A DNA stretch of 64,000 nt from an uncultured Lachnospiraceae bacterium. GTDB lineage: Bacteria; Bacillota; Clostridia; Lachnospirales; Lachnospiraceae. The notes below the pieces were generated by a model that was given only the letters and a program-made list of their open reading frames with translations, made no database searches and was not told the DNA's origin. Every line of letters begins with the position of its first letter. Positions within the stretch are counted from its first letter, which is position 1. The stretch is taken from assembly GCA_949948735.1 (NCBI GenBank), contig CATLGV010000011.1, positions 1-64,000 of the forward strand, in the 5' to 3' direction. A program made the position numbers and the translations under genes. Below, piece by piece: positions 24,931 to 34,448 of the stretch.

Positions 24931-26937
24931 TTATACCTTAAAGGATGCCACCGTTTGATTCAAAAGCTCGCTTAAACGAAACAGTTCTTCGGTCTGCGCA
25001 AGGACGGAGCGGGAATTCTCATCAGAATGCGCCGCAGACTGACCCATGCCGTGCATGCATTCCGCGATTTCCCCCATCAGCGACGCGATTTGGGCAATCG
25101 ACGCGTTAATGCCTTCCATACCGGTGTGCATCTCCTGGGACGCCGTCCCCAGATTGCCCGAAATATCCCCGTAAAACACGGCGTCCTTCTCATACATTTG
25201 CGCAAGCTCGGTCATGCCGGCATAAGCCCCCATCACCTTCTCGTTCATAAATGCCAGCAGCTTCTCCGCGCTCTGCGCCAAAAAGGAAACATTCTCCACA
25301 ACGCCCTCCGTCACCACGCGGATCTTGCCCACCGCCTGCTTGGAGTGATCCGCCAGCTGACGTATTTCCTCCGCGACGACGGCAAAGCCCCTGCCGCTCT
25401 CGCCGGCCCTGGAGGCCTCTATGGATGCATTCAGCGCCAAAAGGTTTGTCTGGGAGCTGATGGCAAGTATTTCCTCTGTCAGGGCGTCAATCTCCCGCAC
25501 CTTCTGGCTGTCCGTAATCGCCTTTTCCAAATCACCCTTCGTCCCCTCATACAGGGTCATAGCTTCCTGGCCTGACAGCTCGGAGGTCTCATGCTGCTTT
25601 CCGGCGCGCTCCACAATATCGCCGGACTGCCGCGCCGCTTCCTCCGCCTTCTGCGCCACACTTTTTACCACAAGCCCCAGCTCCTGTCCTGTCTGCCGGA
25701 TGTCTTCTATCAGCTCCTTGGCCCTTTGCGTCTGCTCCAGCGCCCGCGCAGCGTCCTGTGAAATATCAGAAATATCCTTCGTCAGCACAGTCATTTTTGC
25801 GGAGGTACGCTCGGCAATCGTACCGATGCTGCCGGCCTCCTCCTTGGTATTTAAAATAATGCCCCGTATCTGCTGCTTGACTTCCGTCGTCGCCGTCCGA
25901 ATCTGCTCGGTCTCATCCCGGTATTCCTTCGGGATTTTATTGCTGCCTTCGGCTGCGGTGTTCTCCGAGAAATCTCCGGATGCAAACTGCTTGAGCATTT
26001 GCACCGGCGCCAATGTCCGTCCAATCATCCATGCCATAAAGCCTGTCACAAGCGCAATAATCACAAGCGCAGCCACAACCGCCACCACTATCATTGTGGT
26101 AAGGGATTTTCTGACATTGGCAGTGGGCGCCGCAACACCCAGCTGCCAGCCGCTTCCCTCAATCAGCGCCGCCGCAAAATAACACCTCCTGCCGTCATAA
26201 TCCCGAAGCGCTGTCACCTCACTGCCGGATCCGTCAAGCAGTCCCGCAAGGCCGGGCATGATATCTGTAACCGCAACTGCCGTATCCTCCGTAGGTTCAT
26301 ACGCCTTATTTTTATGCGCGATATATTGTCCGCTGCTGTCCACCAGAAAGCCGTACACCCCTTCCGCATAATGAATGCTTCCGGTCAGCTCCGTGACCGT
26401 GCCGAGCGTCACATCCAGCCCGATAACCGCCGCGACTTCCCCGTCTATGTATACAGGCGCCGCAATCGTCGTACACATCTGATTTGTCAGCACATCCCAG
26501 TAAGGATCGGTCACAATCACTGCTCCCCGCTCTGCCGCCTGTTGATACCATCCGCGCTGTACCGGGTCATAGCCTTCCGGTATCGCCGCTTCCCTGTTGG
26601 ACTGGATAAATTTGCTGTCCCTGGTTCCGCAGTACAGATTCAAGAGCTCCTCTCTTCCGGACGCGTAGGTATCCACTACCGACTGTATAAACTCCTCCTT
26701 TGTATTTTCCGCAGCCTCTATGCTGTTTGCCGCGCCGTCCGCAAGCATTTTCTCATTCTCGATCCATGTATTGATTTCCTCCGCGTACTTATCCGCGTTG
26801 AGCTGAAGCGCCTCCGTCTGGTCCTGAATCAAACGCTTTCCCGCAACCGCCGTGATGCCGATTGTCGTCATCACAATACTCAGTACAACGATGCATATCA
26901 CGCTGGCTGTCAGCTTCCCCTTGATTGTCCTTCCCAT
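24931..26937 (-). CDS. Methyl-accepting chemotaxis protein with dCache sensor
   Basis: A 668-residue receptor: membrane helix near 8-30, a dCache sensor of about 260 residues with hallmark pieces [38 protein letters not shown], a second helix near 295-320, then a signalling coiled coil whose tip reads [20 protein letters not shown] and [18 protein letters not shown]. dCache domains of this form usually bind amino acids or similar small ligands, but the ligand cannot be predicted here. ATG 26937 has AAGGAG at spacing 9; the longer frame to 27027 has no ribosome site. No CheW/CheA genes nearby. Confidence 0.92.
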   Translation of the reverse strand: MGRTIKGKLTASVICIVVLSIVMTTIGITAVAGKRLIQDQTEALQLNADKYAEEINTWIENEKMLADGAANSIEAAENTKEEFIQSVVDTYASGREELLNLYCGTRDSKFIQSNREAAIPEGYDPVQRGWYQQAAERGAVIVTDPYWDVLTNQMCTTIAAPVYIDGEVAAVIGLDVTLGTVTELTGSIHYAEGVYGFLVDSSGQYIAHKNKAYEPTEDTAVAVTDIMPGLAGLLDGSGSEVTALRDYDGRRCYFAAALIEGSGWQLGVAAPTANVRKSLTTMIVVAVVAALVIIALVTGFMAWMIGRTLAPVQMLKQFASGDFSENTAAEGSNKIPKEYRDETEQIRTATTEVKQQIRGIILNTKEEAGSIGTIAERTSAKMTVLTKDISDISQDAARALEQTQRAKELIEDIRQTGQELGLVVKSVAQKAEEAARQSGDIVERAGKQHETSELSGQEAMTLYEGTKGDLEKAITDSQKVREIDALTEEILAISSQTNLLALNASIEASRAGESGRGFAVVAEEIRQLADHSKQAVGKIRVVTEGVVENVSFLAQSAEKLLAFMNEKVMGAYAGMTELAQMYEKDAVFYGDISGNLGTASQEMHTGMEGINASIAQIASLMGEIAECMHGMGQSAAHSDENSRSVLAQTEELFRLSELLNQTVASFKV

Positions 26938-27122
26938 AGCTTTCTCTCCTTGTCTTGCGTCATTTTCGGACTGTGGCAAAGCGCCGCGCCGGCAGTCTTT
27001 GCTTATCCGACCACTGTCCTGTATCATATCACTTTTCTTTCTTCATTTCCCGCGCTATGGTATCGTCCGCAATTTTTCCGGAATACTTTGCGTCTTTCGC
27101 CGCTGCCGCAATTTCCTATAAG

Positions 27123-27170
27123 AAAAAAACACAGGGCCGGGGCGCGTCCATCCGCGTCCTGACCCTGTGT
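27123..27170 (-). terminator. Rho-independent terminator of the ferredoxin gene
   Basis: Minus-strand stem ACACAGGGTCAGGACGCG against CGCGCCCCGGCCCTGTGT (two mismatches) followed by a run of seven T residues, 22 bp past the stop at 27192. Confidence 0.85.
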
Positions 27171-27191
27171 ACTCCGGTCCGTAATATGTAT

Positions 27192-27380
27192 TTACTCCAG
27201 CACCAATGCCTTTTTCGGGCAGAAGCTCGAACACTTTCCGCATCCGATGCATTTCTCGATGTCAACCACCGGCGCGCTAAAGCCCTCCTGTGACAGCGCC
27301 CCTGCCGGACAGATTTTGACGGACGGGCAGTGATGATTCTGCGGACAGTTTTCCACAACGACTTTCACTTTTCTTTCCAT
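27192..27380 (-). CDS. 4Fe-4S ferredoxin-like protein
   Basis: A 62-residue iron-sulfur protein. The second cluster motif is classical, CIGCGKCSSFCP. The first is unusual: NCPQNHHCPSVKICPAGAL places cysteines five residues apart instead of the CxxCxxC pattern, with two histidines between, though the final cysteine-proline is present. It probably carries one normal [4Fe-4S] cluster and a second site that may be atypical. ATG 27380 follows GGAGATAAGC. It stands alone with its own terminator. Confidence 0.85.
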   Translation of the reverse strand: MERKVKVVVENCPQNHHCPSVKICPAGALSQEGFSAPVVDIEKCIGCGKCSSFCPKKALVLE

Positions 27381-27480
27381 GCTTATCTCCATTTCCGCAA
27401 TTGAAAATTCTGATTTTCAATCCTGCTTTACTTTTAAAGATACTAAATCCTATGCCAATTTGCAACAGGAAATTCATTCC

Positions 27481-29478
27481 TTAAGAAAGCCTCTCAAAAA
27501 CCGGTATTCTCTCTATCGGCGCAGCGCTCACAATTGTCCGGCCGCCTTCGCAGACCTGTCCGTCCGCCAGACACTTCCAGCTCCCGGCAGGCAGATAGAC
27601 CTCACGCTCCCGCTGGCCCAGTGCCAGCACCGGCGCTACCAGATAGCGGTCCCCGAACATATACTGGTCTTCCAGCTCCCAGCAGTGCGAATCCTCCGGA
27701 AACTCATAAAACATCGTCCGCAGAAGCGGTGCGCCTGTCCTGGACGCCTCCTCCATCAGCCCCTTGATGTATGGCTTCAGGGAAAGACGAAGCTCCAGCT
27801 GCCGCTTCATCACGTCAAAGGCCTCCGCCCTGTAGCTCCAAAGCTCATTGGGCTGACCGGTAAAAAGGCTGCCTCCGCCCCATTCCTTATCGGAAAGCGG
27901 CGGGATATTATGCGGGCCGCGGTCGCCGTGCATGCGCAGAATCGGACTGAATACGGCAAACTCAAACCAGCGCAGCAGCAGCTCCTGAAAGTCCTCGTCT
28001 GCCACATCGTCCGTCATAAAGCCGCCGATGTCCGTCGTCCACCACGGGATGCCCGCAAGGCCCATATTCAGGCCTGCGCTCAGCTGATCGCGCAGGGACT
28101 CGAAGGTGCTGGGCACGTCTCCCGACCAGAGAAGCGCCGCGTATTTCTGGCTTCCGGCCCATCCGCAGCGAATCAGATGCAGGATTTCAGATTCCTTCCC
28201 CTCAGCCTTGATGCCGTCATAAAATGTTTTCGCATACAGCCTGGGGTAAACGTTGCTGACCTCCAGCGCGCTTCCCAGCCAGTACCGGTAATTATCAAAA
28301 TCATACGCACAGTAATCCGGCTCCGCATTATCCAGCCAGAACATATCGATGCCGTAATCATAATAATTCTGCCTGCACTTCTCCCATAGGTACGCCTGCG
28401 CCTCCGGATTGGTCACATCGATTTCCAGGCAGTCCCCCTGGAAGTCATACGTCTGATTGCTGCCCCGCTCCGTCTGAATCAGCAGGCCGCGCCCTGCCAG
28501 CTCGCCAAAGTTCTCGCTTTTCTTATCAACGGAGGGCCATACGGAGACTACGACCTTGGTCCCCATCGCATGCAGCTCGTCGCACATCGCCTTCGGGTCC
28601 GGCCAGTACGCCGGGTCGAATTTCCAGTCGCCCTGCCTTGTCCAGTGGAAAAAGTCGATTACAATCACGTCAAGGGGAATCCCAAGCTCCCGGTACTTTC
28701 TCGCCACGCCGAGCACCTCCTCCTGCGTCCGGTAACGGAGCTTGCACTGCCAGAGTCCCAGCAGCCCCTCCGGAAGCATCGGCGTCCTTCCCGTTACCTC
28801 CGTGTAGTTCTCAAGAAGCTTTGCCGGCGTGTCGTCCACCGTAATCCAGTAGTCCATCTGTTTCGCGGCCTTCGCTTCCCATTCCGTATAGTTCTTTCCA
28901 AAGATCACGCTCCCTACGCCCGGATGATTCCACAAAAAGCCGTATCCCAGACTTGACACGGCAAACGGAACGGAAACCTGCGAATTGCGCTGCGCAAGCT
29001 CCAGCGTGCATCCTTTGAGGTCCAGATATTGCTGCTGGTACTGTCCCATGCCGTATATTTTCTCTCCGTCATTGCTCTCAAACCGCAGCCTGCACGCATA
29101 ATCGCCGCCGATAATGGCCTTGTACTCCCTTCCCCGGATTCGGAGGCATCTGCTCTCCCGGCATCCCGGCTGGTCGTAATCCCGGTGGTATTCCTTGAGA
29201 AACTGCTTCCCGTCCCTGTAGAACGTCATAATACCCGCAGGGTCTACCTGAACGCGCAGGCGTCCGTTCGCAATGGCAGCGCCGCCGTTTTCGTCGATTG
29301 TAACAGACACCTGGCCGCCCGTATCCGGCACCGGCTCCTCCAGCGCCCAGTCATGCGCTGTAAACTGCGGATATTTCGTCGTGCGAATCCGCAGCGCGTT
29401 TTTCCCCCACGGCGTAATCTTCACCGTCTCATACTGGTGCTTCCACATCAGGGACTGCTCTTCCTGCCAAAATCTCAT
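27481..29478 (-). CDS. GH31 family glycosidase (alpha-xylosidase-like)
   Basis: A 665-residue cytoplasmic enzyme without signal peptide. An N-terminal beta domain (ALRIRTTKYPQF), then the GH31 barrel: nucleophile Asp in MFWLDNAEPDY, acid/base Asp in LLWSGDVPSTFESL, and GIPWWTTDIGGF, with RMHGDRGPH. The LDNAEP form and absence of a secretion signal fit alpha-xylosidase YicI-type enzymes, but alpha-glucosidase cannot be excluded. ATG 29478 has AAGGGAG upstream; the longer frame to 29577 would overlap the divergent promoter region. The divergent AraC gene probably controls it: its -10 (29602-29597 on the minus strand) lacks a good -35, as expected of an activator-dependent promoter. Confidence 0.92.
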   Translation of the reverse strand: MRFWQEEQSLMWKHQYETVKITPWGKNALRIRTTKYPQFTAHDWALEEPVPDTGGQVSVTIDENGGAAIANGRLRVQVDPAGIMTFYRDGKQFLKEYHRDYDQPGCRESRCLRIRGREYKAIIGGDYACRLRFESNDGEKIYGMGQYQQQYLDLKGCTLELAQRNSQVSVPFAVSSLGYGFLWNHPGVGSVIFGKNYTEWEAKAAKQMDYWITVDDTPAKLLENYTEVTGRTPMLPEGLLGLWQCKLRYRTQEEVLGVARKYRELGIPLDVIVIDFFHWTRQGDWKFDPAYWPDPKAMCDELHAMGTKVVVSVWPSVDKKSENFGELAGRGLLIQTERGSNQTYDFQGDCLEIDVTNPEAQAYLWEKCRQNYYDYGIDMFWLDNAEPDYCAYDFDNYRYWLGSALEVSNVYPRLYAKTFYDGIKAEGKESEILHLIRCGWAGSQKYAALLWSGDVPSTFESLRDQLSAGLNMGLAGIPWWTTDIGGFMTDDVADEDFQELLLRWFEFAVFSPILRMHGDRGPHNIPPLSDKEWGGGSLFTGQPNELWSYRAEAFDVMKRQLELRLSLKPYIKGLMEEASRTGAPLLRTMFYEFPEDSHCWELEDQYMFGDRYLVAPVLALGQREREVYLPAGSWKCLADGQVCEGGRTIVSAAPIERIPVFERLS

Positions 29479-29570
29479 ATTTCTCTCCCTTTCCGCGTTG
29501 CCCTCAACAGCTCCGCTTTGCTGAGACTGAACTTTTCGCTTTTCAGTCTTTACCTCCGATTCCTCTATCC

Positions 29571-29599
29571 TTGACACTGACAGCTGCTTATATTAGTAT
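29571..29599 (+). promoter_or_regulatory. Promoter of the AraC-type regulator
   Basis: TTGACA at 29571-29576, 17-bp spacer, TAGTAT at 29594-29599, leaving a leader of about 110 nt. The gap 29479-29714 also holds the GH31 promoter (TATAAT on the minus strand at 29602-29597, no clear -35). Confidence 0.5.
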
Positions 29600-29714
29600 T
29601 ATATTGACAGGCAATATTTTTTTCTTCAACTATATTCGCATATTTTTGCACTATATTAACATGATACCAGGCCAGATAGCACATGAAACGCGGGTATCGG
29701 ATAAGGAGGACACC

Positions 29715-30617
29715 ATGAAAACCGAACCGGCCGGAAAACCGCTGCAGCTGCGCGAGACCACCCCGCACGGCAACCCCATGTTTCCCCTGATGCTCTACGA
29801 CGTTTCCCCGGATGCCTCCTTTGAGGAGCGCATCGGCTGCCACTGGCATGAAGAAATCGAATTTCTGGTCATCACAAAGGGCGAGGCGTCGGTACACCTC
29901 AACGGCAGCGTTTACCCGGTAGCCAAGGACAGCGTCTGCCTTATCCCTTCCAACCAGCTGCATCTGCTGACCTGCCCGCGCGGCCGGCGCCTGGACTTTT
30001 TTGCGATTGTCTTTCACCCGGATTTTCTGCGCAGCCCCGGCAGCGACACCGTTCAGACAAGGTATCTGGATCCGTTTTTGTCCGGTGAAGCCGCCTGCAT
30101 CCTTCTCCAGCCTGCAGCGGCATGGACGTATGAGCTGCTGCAATGCCTGCAGCAAATCCGTGAGGCCTTCCACGCAAAGGAATACGCCTATGAGCTTTTT
30201 CTCAAAATCCGGCTGCTCGAGGCCTTCCGCCTGCTTGCCGTCCACACAGCCCCCGAAAAGCCGGCCGCGGAGCCCGTCCCCGGCCATCATATCGCACTGG
30301 CAAAGTCCATGATGGAATATCTGCGCATTCATTACGACACGGATGTTACCCTGCTGCAGCTGGAGCGGGCATTTAACCTGAGCAGGGGCCATATCTGCCG
30401 CCTGTTCAAATCCATGACGCATATGACCCCGTTCGAATACCTCAACTACTACCGGATTCTCCAAAGCGCGGCGCTTTTGGAGCATTCCTGCGACAGCGTC
30501 GGTACTATCGCCGCAAAATCCGGCTTTAACAATATCAGCTACTATAACCGCACCTTCCGCAAATATATGCGCATGAGCCCTACGGACTTCCGCAAAAGCA
30601 GGCGCGGCAATTTATAA
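29715..30617 (+). CDS. AraC family transcriptional regulator
   Basis: A 300-residue regulator. N-terminal cupin-like sensor (CHWHEEIEFLVITKGEASVHLNG) with SNQLHLLTCP, middle linker helices, and two helix-turn-helix motifs at the C-terminus (TLLQLERAFNLSRGHICRLFK and IAAKSGFNNISYYNRTFRKYMRMSPTDF). Proteins of this form bind a sugar and switch on a neighbouring glycosidase or transporter. RBS AAGGAGG, spacing 5, fixes ATG 29715. Divergent to the GH31 gene, so it is probably its activator. Confidence 0.92.
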   Translation: MKTEPAGKPLQLRETTPHGNPMFPLMLYDVSPDASFEERIGCHWHEEIEFLVITKGEASVHLNGSVYPVAKDSVCLIPSNQLHLLTCPRGRRLDFFAIVFHPDFLRSPGSDTVQTRYLDPFLSGEAACILLQPAAAWTYELLQCLQQIREAFHAKEYAYELFLKIRLLEAFRLLAVHTAPEKPAAEPVPGHHIALAKSMMEYLRIHYDTDVTLLQLERAFNLSRGHICRLFKSMTHMTPFEYLNYYRILQSAALLEHSCDSVGTIAAKSGFNNISYYNRTFRKYMRMSPTDFRKSRRGNL

Positions 30618-30632
30618 CAGTTCACTGCGCAG

Positions 30633-30674
30633 AAAACACGCATCCGGGCAGCGCAGCCCCAAAATGCGTGTTTT
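30633..30674. terminator. Bidirectional terminator
   Basis: Perfect 11-bp arms AAAACACGCAT and ATGCGTGTTTT around 20 nt, with T run after it, between the convergent AraC and RsiV-like genes. Confidence 0.8.
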
Positions 30675-30681
30675 TGCGCTT

Positions 30682-31596
30682 CTATCTGCGAAGCCCTGCC
30701 AGAACCTCCTCCGGAATTTCAAACGCCACGCAGCCCATATACATCGGCGCTACCTCGCCCTCATTAAAACAAATCACCACGTTATCGTTCTCATTCAGGT
30801 AAAATGCCGTCTCATCCGTAATCTTCTCAAAATTCCATGCCGGAACCTCCTCATAATCCACCCAGTAACACAAGCCTGCGTCCGCCTCCATCTGCGCGCG
30901 CATCTGCTCCTTGATATTTTGGCTGATACGGTCAATATAATCCGCGTTCTCTGTAAAAAGATCCGCAAGCGCAACGCGTTCGCCTGTTTTCAGGTCAATT
31001 GTATAGAAATAGTCCCACTCGGCGCCGCTGCCCGATGCCTGATAGCAAATCAGCTTTAAGGTAAAATACGCCTCCGTCGTGGCCAATACCTCCGACTTTA
31101 CCAGCACATCCTGATACCCCTCCTGATCCTCCACGTTTGCCTCAAACTCCGCTACAATTTTATCGGTAATTGCCTGTATCTCCGCATTGATTTCCTCTGT
31201 TGACTTTTTGAGATTTTCCTGTACCGCTCCCGGCGCCGCTGTGGCTCCCGGCACAAGCTCCGGTACGGAGATGTCCGCATTCTGGCGTTCGCTCTCGTAC
31301 TGGTAATCACGGAAGGTCACGGTTTCTACCAGCTTCCCTAAAACCGGCAGCCCGCTCATGGCATGCGCCACATTGGCCGATGTATTCGGAAGCAGCACAA
31401 ACACTGCGGCTGCAGCCGCGGCTGCCAGCGCCGCCCCTTTTGCCGTGCGCTTTTTACGCGCCCTCTCGTTCCTGTCCTTTGCGTCCGCAATTTTTTTCTT
31501 CATTACCGCCACCTCCTCTGCGGGCATCCTCTGATTGGTATAAGCTTCTTTCATTTCCTTAAAATCGTCCTGCTTCCTATCCTGTGCTCTTTCCAT
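30682..31596 (-). CDS. RsiV-like anti-sigma factor
   Basis: A 304-residue type-II membrane protein: a cytoplasmic N-terminus of about 50 residues for sigma binding, one membrane helix (GAALAAAAAAAVFVLLP), and an extracellular DUF3298-type domain (FTLKLICYQASGSGAEWDYFYTID, VALADLF, FYLNENDNVVICFNEGEVAP, FEIPEEVL). In Bacillus subtilis RsiV this domain binds lysozyme and triggers cleavage that frees SigV; the same role is likely but not proved here. It starts just after the sigma gene (15 bp), RBS AGGAGGAG. Confidence 0.85.
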   Translation of the reverse strand: MERAQDRKQDDFKEMKEAYTNQRMPAEEVAVMKKKIADAKDRNERARKKRTAKGAALAAAAAAAVFVLLPNTSANVAHAMSGLPVLGKLVETVTFRDYQYESERQNADISVPELVPGATAAPGAVQENLKKSTEEINAEIQAITDKIVAEFEANVEDQEGYQDVLVKSEVLATTEAYFTLKLICYQASGSGAEWDYFYTIDLKTGERVALADLFTENADYIDRISQNIKEQMRAQMEADAGLCYWVDYEEVPAWNFEKITDETAFYLNENDNVVICFNEGEVAPMYMGCVAFEIPEEVLAGLRR

Positions 31597-31611
31597 ACGC
31601 CTGCTCTCCTC

Positions 31612-32115
31612 CTATTCCTGCTGCCACGCATCCGCCAGCTCCGTCCGCAGCTTTCCCAAAGCCCGATAGAGCCGGCTCTTTACCGTATTTGCGTTCTCTC
31701 CTAAAAGCTCCGCAATCTCTTCAAGCTTCATATCCTCAAAATACTTCAGTGTGATCACCGCCCGGTCCCTGGGCGGCATGGCTTCCAGCGCCCTTTTCAG
31801 ATCCACATCCTCGTACCGGTCCTCCGCTCCCGGCTCTGTTTCCAGCTCCTCCAGGGACGCCTGCAACGCGGACGGATTGTTTTCCATAAAGCGAAAAACC
31901 TCATTGAGCATGATGCGGTATACCCATGTACCCGCATACGCCTCCTGCCTGAGCTTTGCGCTGCCGCGAATTGCCCTGTATGCGCCGTTCTGCACAATAT
32001 CGCAGGCGTCCGCCTCGTTTTGGACATAACTGTACGCAAGACGGTAATAACGGTCATATTGCTCCAGCAGGATCTGTTCTATCTTCTTTTCTTTTCTTTT
32101 CTCCGTGAAAAGCAT
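31612..32115 (-). CDS. ECF sigma factor, SigV type
   Basis: A 167-residue sigma-70 family protein with region 2 (LLEQYDRYYRLAYSYVQNEAD and DIVQNGAYRAIRGS, GTWVYRIMLNEVFR) and region 4 (ALEAMPPRDRAVITLKYFED and LEEIAELLGENANTVKSRLY). It would direct RNA polymerase to envelope-stress genes. ATG 32115 has AAGGAGG, spacing 7. The operon promoter at 32159-32190 has an ECF look, which suggests autoregulation. The RsiV-like partner follows. Confidence 0.9.
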   Translation of the reverse strand: MLFTEKRKEKKIEQILLEQYDRYYRLAYSYVQNEADACDIVQNGAYRAIRGSAKLRQEAYAGTWVYRIMLNEVFRFMENNPSALQASLEELETEPGAEDRYEDVDLKRALEAMPPRDRAVITLKYFEDMKLEEIAELLGENANTVKSRLYRALGKLRTELADAWQQE

Positions 32116-32158
32116 GTCTGCACCTCCTTGCAGCATTCCGAGATGGCCCTCTCTAATT

Positions 32159-32190
32159 ATTAGACCCTGCCACTGCGCCAAAAAGTTTCA
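32159..32190 (-). promoter_or_regulatory. Putative ECF-type autoregulated promoter
   Basis: Minus strand TGAAAC (32190-32185), then TTTTT, and GGTCTAATA at the -10 position (18-bp gap). This resembles TGAAAC/CGTC promoters of SigV/SigW-type factors. It lies 45-75 bp before the sigma gene start. Confidence 0.5.
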
Positions 32191-32307
32191 TGGATTTATG
32201 TAGTAATCGTAACTATGAAAAATAGAAAAAAAATCTATGAAATCCGTCGTTTGTGCACAAATCCAATTGCTTTTTTTACGCAAACGTAGTATTCTATGTA
32301 TCAGCAG

Positions 32308-32324
32308 AAGGGCATGATGCCCTT
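32308..32324. repeat. Short palindrome before degV
   Basis: AAGGGCAT-G-ATGCCCTT, 8-bp arms, 48 bp upstream of the DegV start. Possibly an operator or a weak 5' hairpin. Confidence 0.35.
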
Positions 32325-32372
32325 ACCCCGATATGATACAATATTAAATCCAACAGGAAAGGTTTGATTGTC

Positions 32373-33278
32373 ATGCGCGAAGCATTCCATATTATCAGCG
32401 ACGGCTCCTGCGATCTCCCTGCAGAGCTGGTACGTGAGAAGAATATCACCGTCGTGCCGTTTTATGTATCCTTTGATGATACGACTTATCTGAAAGAGTC
32501 CGTTGACATCGGGATTCGGGAATTTTATCAGCAGATGGTTGACCGCAGGGGCGTGTTCCCCAAGTCCTCCATGCCGTCCATCCACGACTATGAAGAGGCG
32601 TTCCTCCCGTTTGCCGCGGAGGGCATCCCTGTCATCTGCATCTGTATCACCACGAAATTCAGCGGTTCCATGCAGTCCGCCCTGAACGCGCGCGCACTCG
32701 TGCTGGAAAAATACCCGCAGGCCGAGATTGCGGTCATCGACGCCACGGTCAATACCGTTCTCCAGGGACTGTATGTGCTGGAGGCCGCCGCGCTGCGGGA
32801 CAGCGGGACCGGCTATCAGGACACAATCGCCCGCCTCGAAGAAATCAAGAGCACCGGGAGGATTTTCTTTACCGTCGGCAACATGGAATATTTAAAGCAC
32901 GGCGGACGTATCGGCAAGGTTGCCGCCGTAGCGGGGAGCGTTCTGGATATCCGCCCCGTGATTACCTTAAAGCAGGGGGAAATCTTTCCCTCCGGCATTG
33001 ACAGGGGCAGGAAGCGCACGACGCAGAAGGCGCTGGAGCTGCTGCTGGAGTATCTGCGGGACAGCAGTCTCGGAATCGAATGCTACAGCATTGCGGTGGG
33101 ATACGGCTATGACCTCGAGGAGGGAACCGCCTTCCGCGACCACGCGCTCGCCGTCCTGCAGGAAAAGGGCTACCACATCACCCAAATGCCCACCTACCAG
33201 ATCGGCGCGACCATCGGCGTGCACACAGGCCCCTATCCGCTGGGCTTCGGAATTATCGAGAAAGCGATACATGCCTGA
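32373..33278 (+). CDS. DegV family fatty-acid-binding protein
   Basis: A 301-residue protein of the DegV (FakB-like) family: N-terminal IISDGSCDLP with the first lipid-binding Ser, KSSMPSIHDYEEAF, ICICITTKFSGSMQSA with the second conserved serine, then GRIFFTVGNMEYLKHGGRIG and TYQIGATIGVHTGPYPLGFG at the end. FakB proteins bind a fatty acid for phosphorylation by FakA and so feed exogenous fatty acid into phospholipid. No FakA gene is nearby. ATG 32373 (AGGAAAGG, spacing 10) is better than the TTG at 32364. Confidence 0.9.
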   Translation: MREAFHIISDGSCDLPAELVREKNITVVPFYVSFDDTTYLKESVDIGIREFYQQMVDRRGVFPKSSMPSIHDYEEAFLPFAAEGIPVICICITTKFSGSMQSALNARALVLEKYPQAEIAVIDATVNTVLQGLYVLEAAALRDSGTGYQDTIARLEEIKSTGRIFFTVGNMEYLKHGGRIGKVAAVAGSVLDIRPVITLKQGEIFPSGIDRGRKRTTQKALELLLEYLRDSSLGIECYSIAVGYGYDLEEGTAFRDHALAVLQEKGYHITQMPTYQIGATIGVHTGPYPLGFGIIEKAIHA

Positions 33279-33334
33279 TATACTGTTTAAAGGAAGCAAT
33301 CCCTTAGCAGTGATAAAAAGCTCACAACAGCTTA

Positions 33335-33376
33335 CCCTCAATTGACAAAAGCATACATGCGCCTGTCAATTGAGGG
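33335..33376. repeat. Inverted repeat, CCCTCAATTGACA arms
   Basis: CCCTCAATTGACA at 33335-33347 and TGTCAATTGAGGG at 33364-33376, a perfect 13-bp stem with a 16-nt loop between the convergent DegV and beta-lactamase-fold genes. The stop codon of the latter (TGA, 33366-33368) is inside the right arm. Could end transcription, but lacks a T run. Same family as the hairpin at 23991. Confidence 0.7.
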
Positions 33377-34394
33377 CAGCAAGCTGCATCACAAATCTTA
33401 CAGGCAGTGCCGGATATTTCATTTGATTAAAATCCCCGGCAAAAAATAACTCTTTGTCAGGATAATAAAATGCAAATGAGCCTGTCGATCCGCTATGGCC
33501 TATCAAATCCCCCCGCCCCAAAAAGGAAGTGGAAAATCCGCCCATTTTTATTCTCATATAGCCGCTTCCATAACAGATAGGAAACATAGACAGCTGCAAT
33601 TTTCCATACCGTTTTGAATCAAGAACTTTTTTGTCAAAAAGTTCTCCATGGAAAAACGCCTGTATAAATATCATTAAATCTCCTGTAGAGGTAATACAGC
33701 CGCCGCCCGCTTTACTGCACATTATAAACTGCGGTCTGTATAACTGCTTATCGCCATAGTAAACCACAGGTATATATTCTTTTTCCGAAACCGGCAGATA
33801 CGTTTTCGTCATGTTCAATTTTGAAAATATGTATTTTTCAAACACCCTTTCCAATGGGCATTTTGTGACTTTTTCAATGATATCGCCCAGTATATGATAA
33901 TTAATATCCGCATAGTGGGCATTGTTTTTGTAATTAGGTGGAAAATGAGCACCTGTTTCTTTCGTTAAAGCAATATTTTTGTCAAAGGTAAGAAATGTAT
34001 CCGAAATGACGGCCTGTTTTTTGACGCTGTTCCTTCCCTCCTCGTAAATATCCGCCAATCCGCTTGTTTGACAGAGTAGATCTGATATTTTCAAATCACA
34101 GGAATAATCTTTACCCTTGTAAAAATGCAAACCGTTCAGATAATCCGGTTCATAAAAGCTCAGCAGCTTATCATTCAGTGTTATATGGCCTTGCTGAACA
34201 AGAATAAAAATACATGCAGCAGTAAACATTTTTGTTATGCTCGCCGCTACTATCGGACTATCTGTGTCTTTTCCTCCATAACCCTTTGAGAATACCGTTT
34301 CCCCGGTCCCTTTTTCAATTAGGACTACGCTTTCATAAATCTTTTTTGACCGATTAAATTTATCAAATAAATCGCCATAGCTTTTTGTTCTCAT
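33366..34394 (-). CDS. Serine hydrolase, beta-lactamase / PBP fold
   Basis: A 342-residue protein of the class C beta-lactamase-like superfamily: catalytic SxxK as ASITKMF near residue 53-56, a YADINY motif near 167 in the YxN position, and HSGSTGSF near 312 in the third-motif place. No signal peptide, so a cytoplasmic esterase or peptidase is more likely than a secreted lactamase. The gene is clearly AT-richer than its neighbours, which points to recent acquisition. Weak ribosome site. It is transcribed downstream of a TetR regulator. Confidence 0.8.
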   Translation of the reverse strand: MRTKSYGDLFDKFNRSKKIYESVVLIEKGTGETVFSKGYGGKDTDSPIVAASITKMFTAACIFILVQQGHITLNDKLLSFYEPDYLNGLHFYKGKDYSCDLKISDLLCQTSGLADIYEEGRNSVKKQAVISDTFLTFDKNIALTKETGAHFPPNYKNNAHYADINYHILGDIIEKVTKCPLERVFEKYIFSKLNMTKTYLPVSEKEYIPVVYYGDKQLYRPQFIMCSKAGGGCITSTGDLMIFIQAFFHGELFDKKVLDSKRYGKLQLSMFPICYGSGYMRIKMGGFSTSFLGRGDLIGHSGSTGSFAFYYPDKELFFAGDFNQMKYPALPVRFVMQLAALN

Positions 34395-34448
34395 AACATC
34401 ACCACGTTATCTGTTTCTGTTCACCTTTCCGTAATATTTTCTTTTCCC

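Noticed and set aside
25999..27162. 387-codon plus-strand frame
   Set aside because: Antisense to the dCache chemoreceptor; arginine and histidine rich, no motifs.
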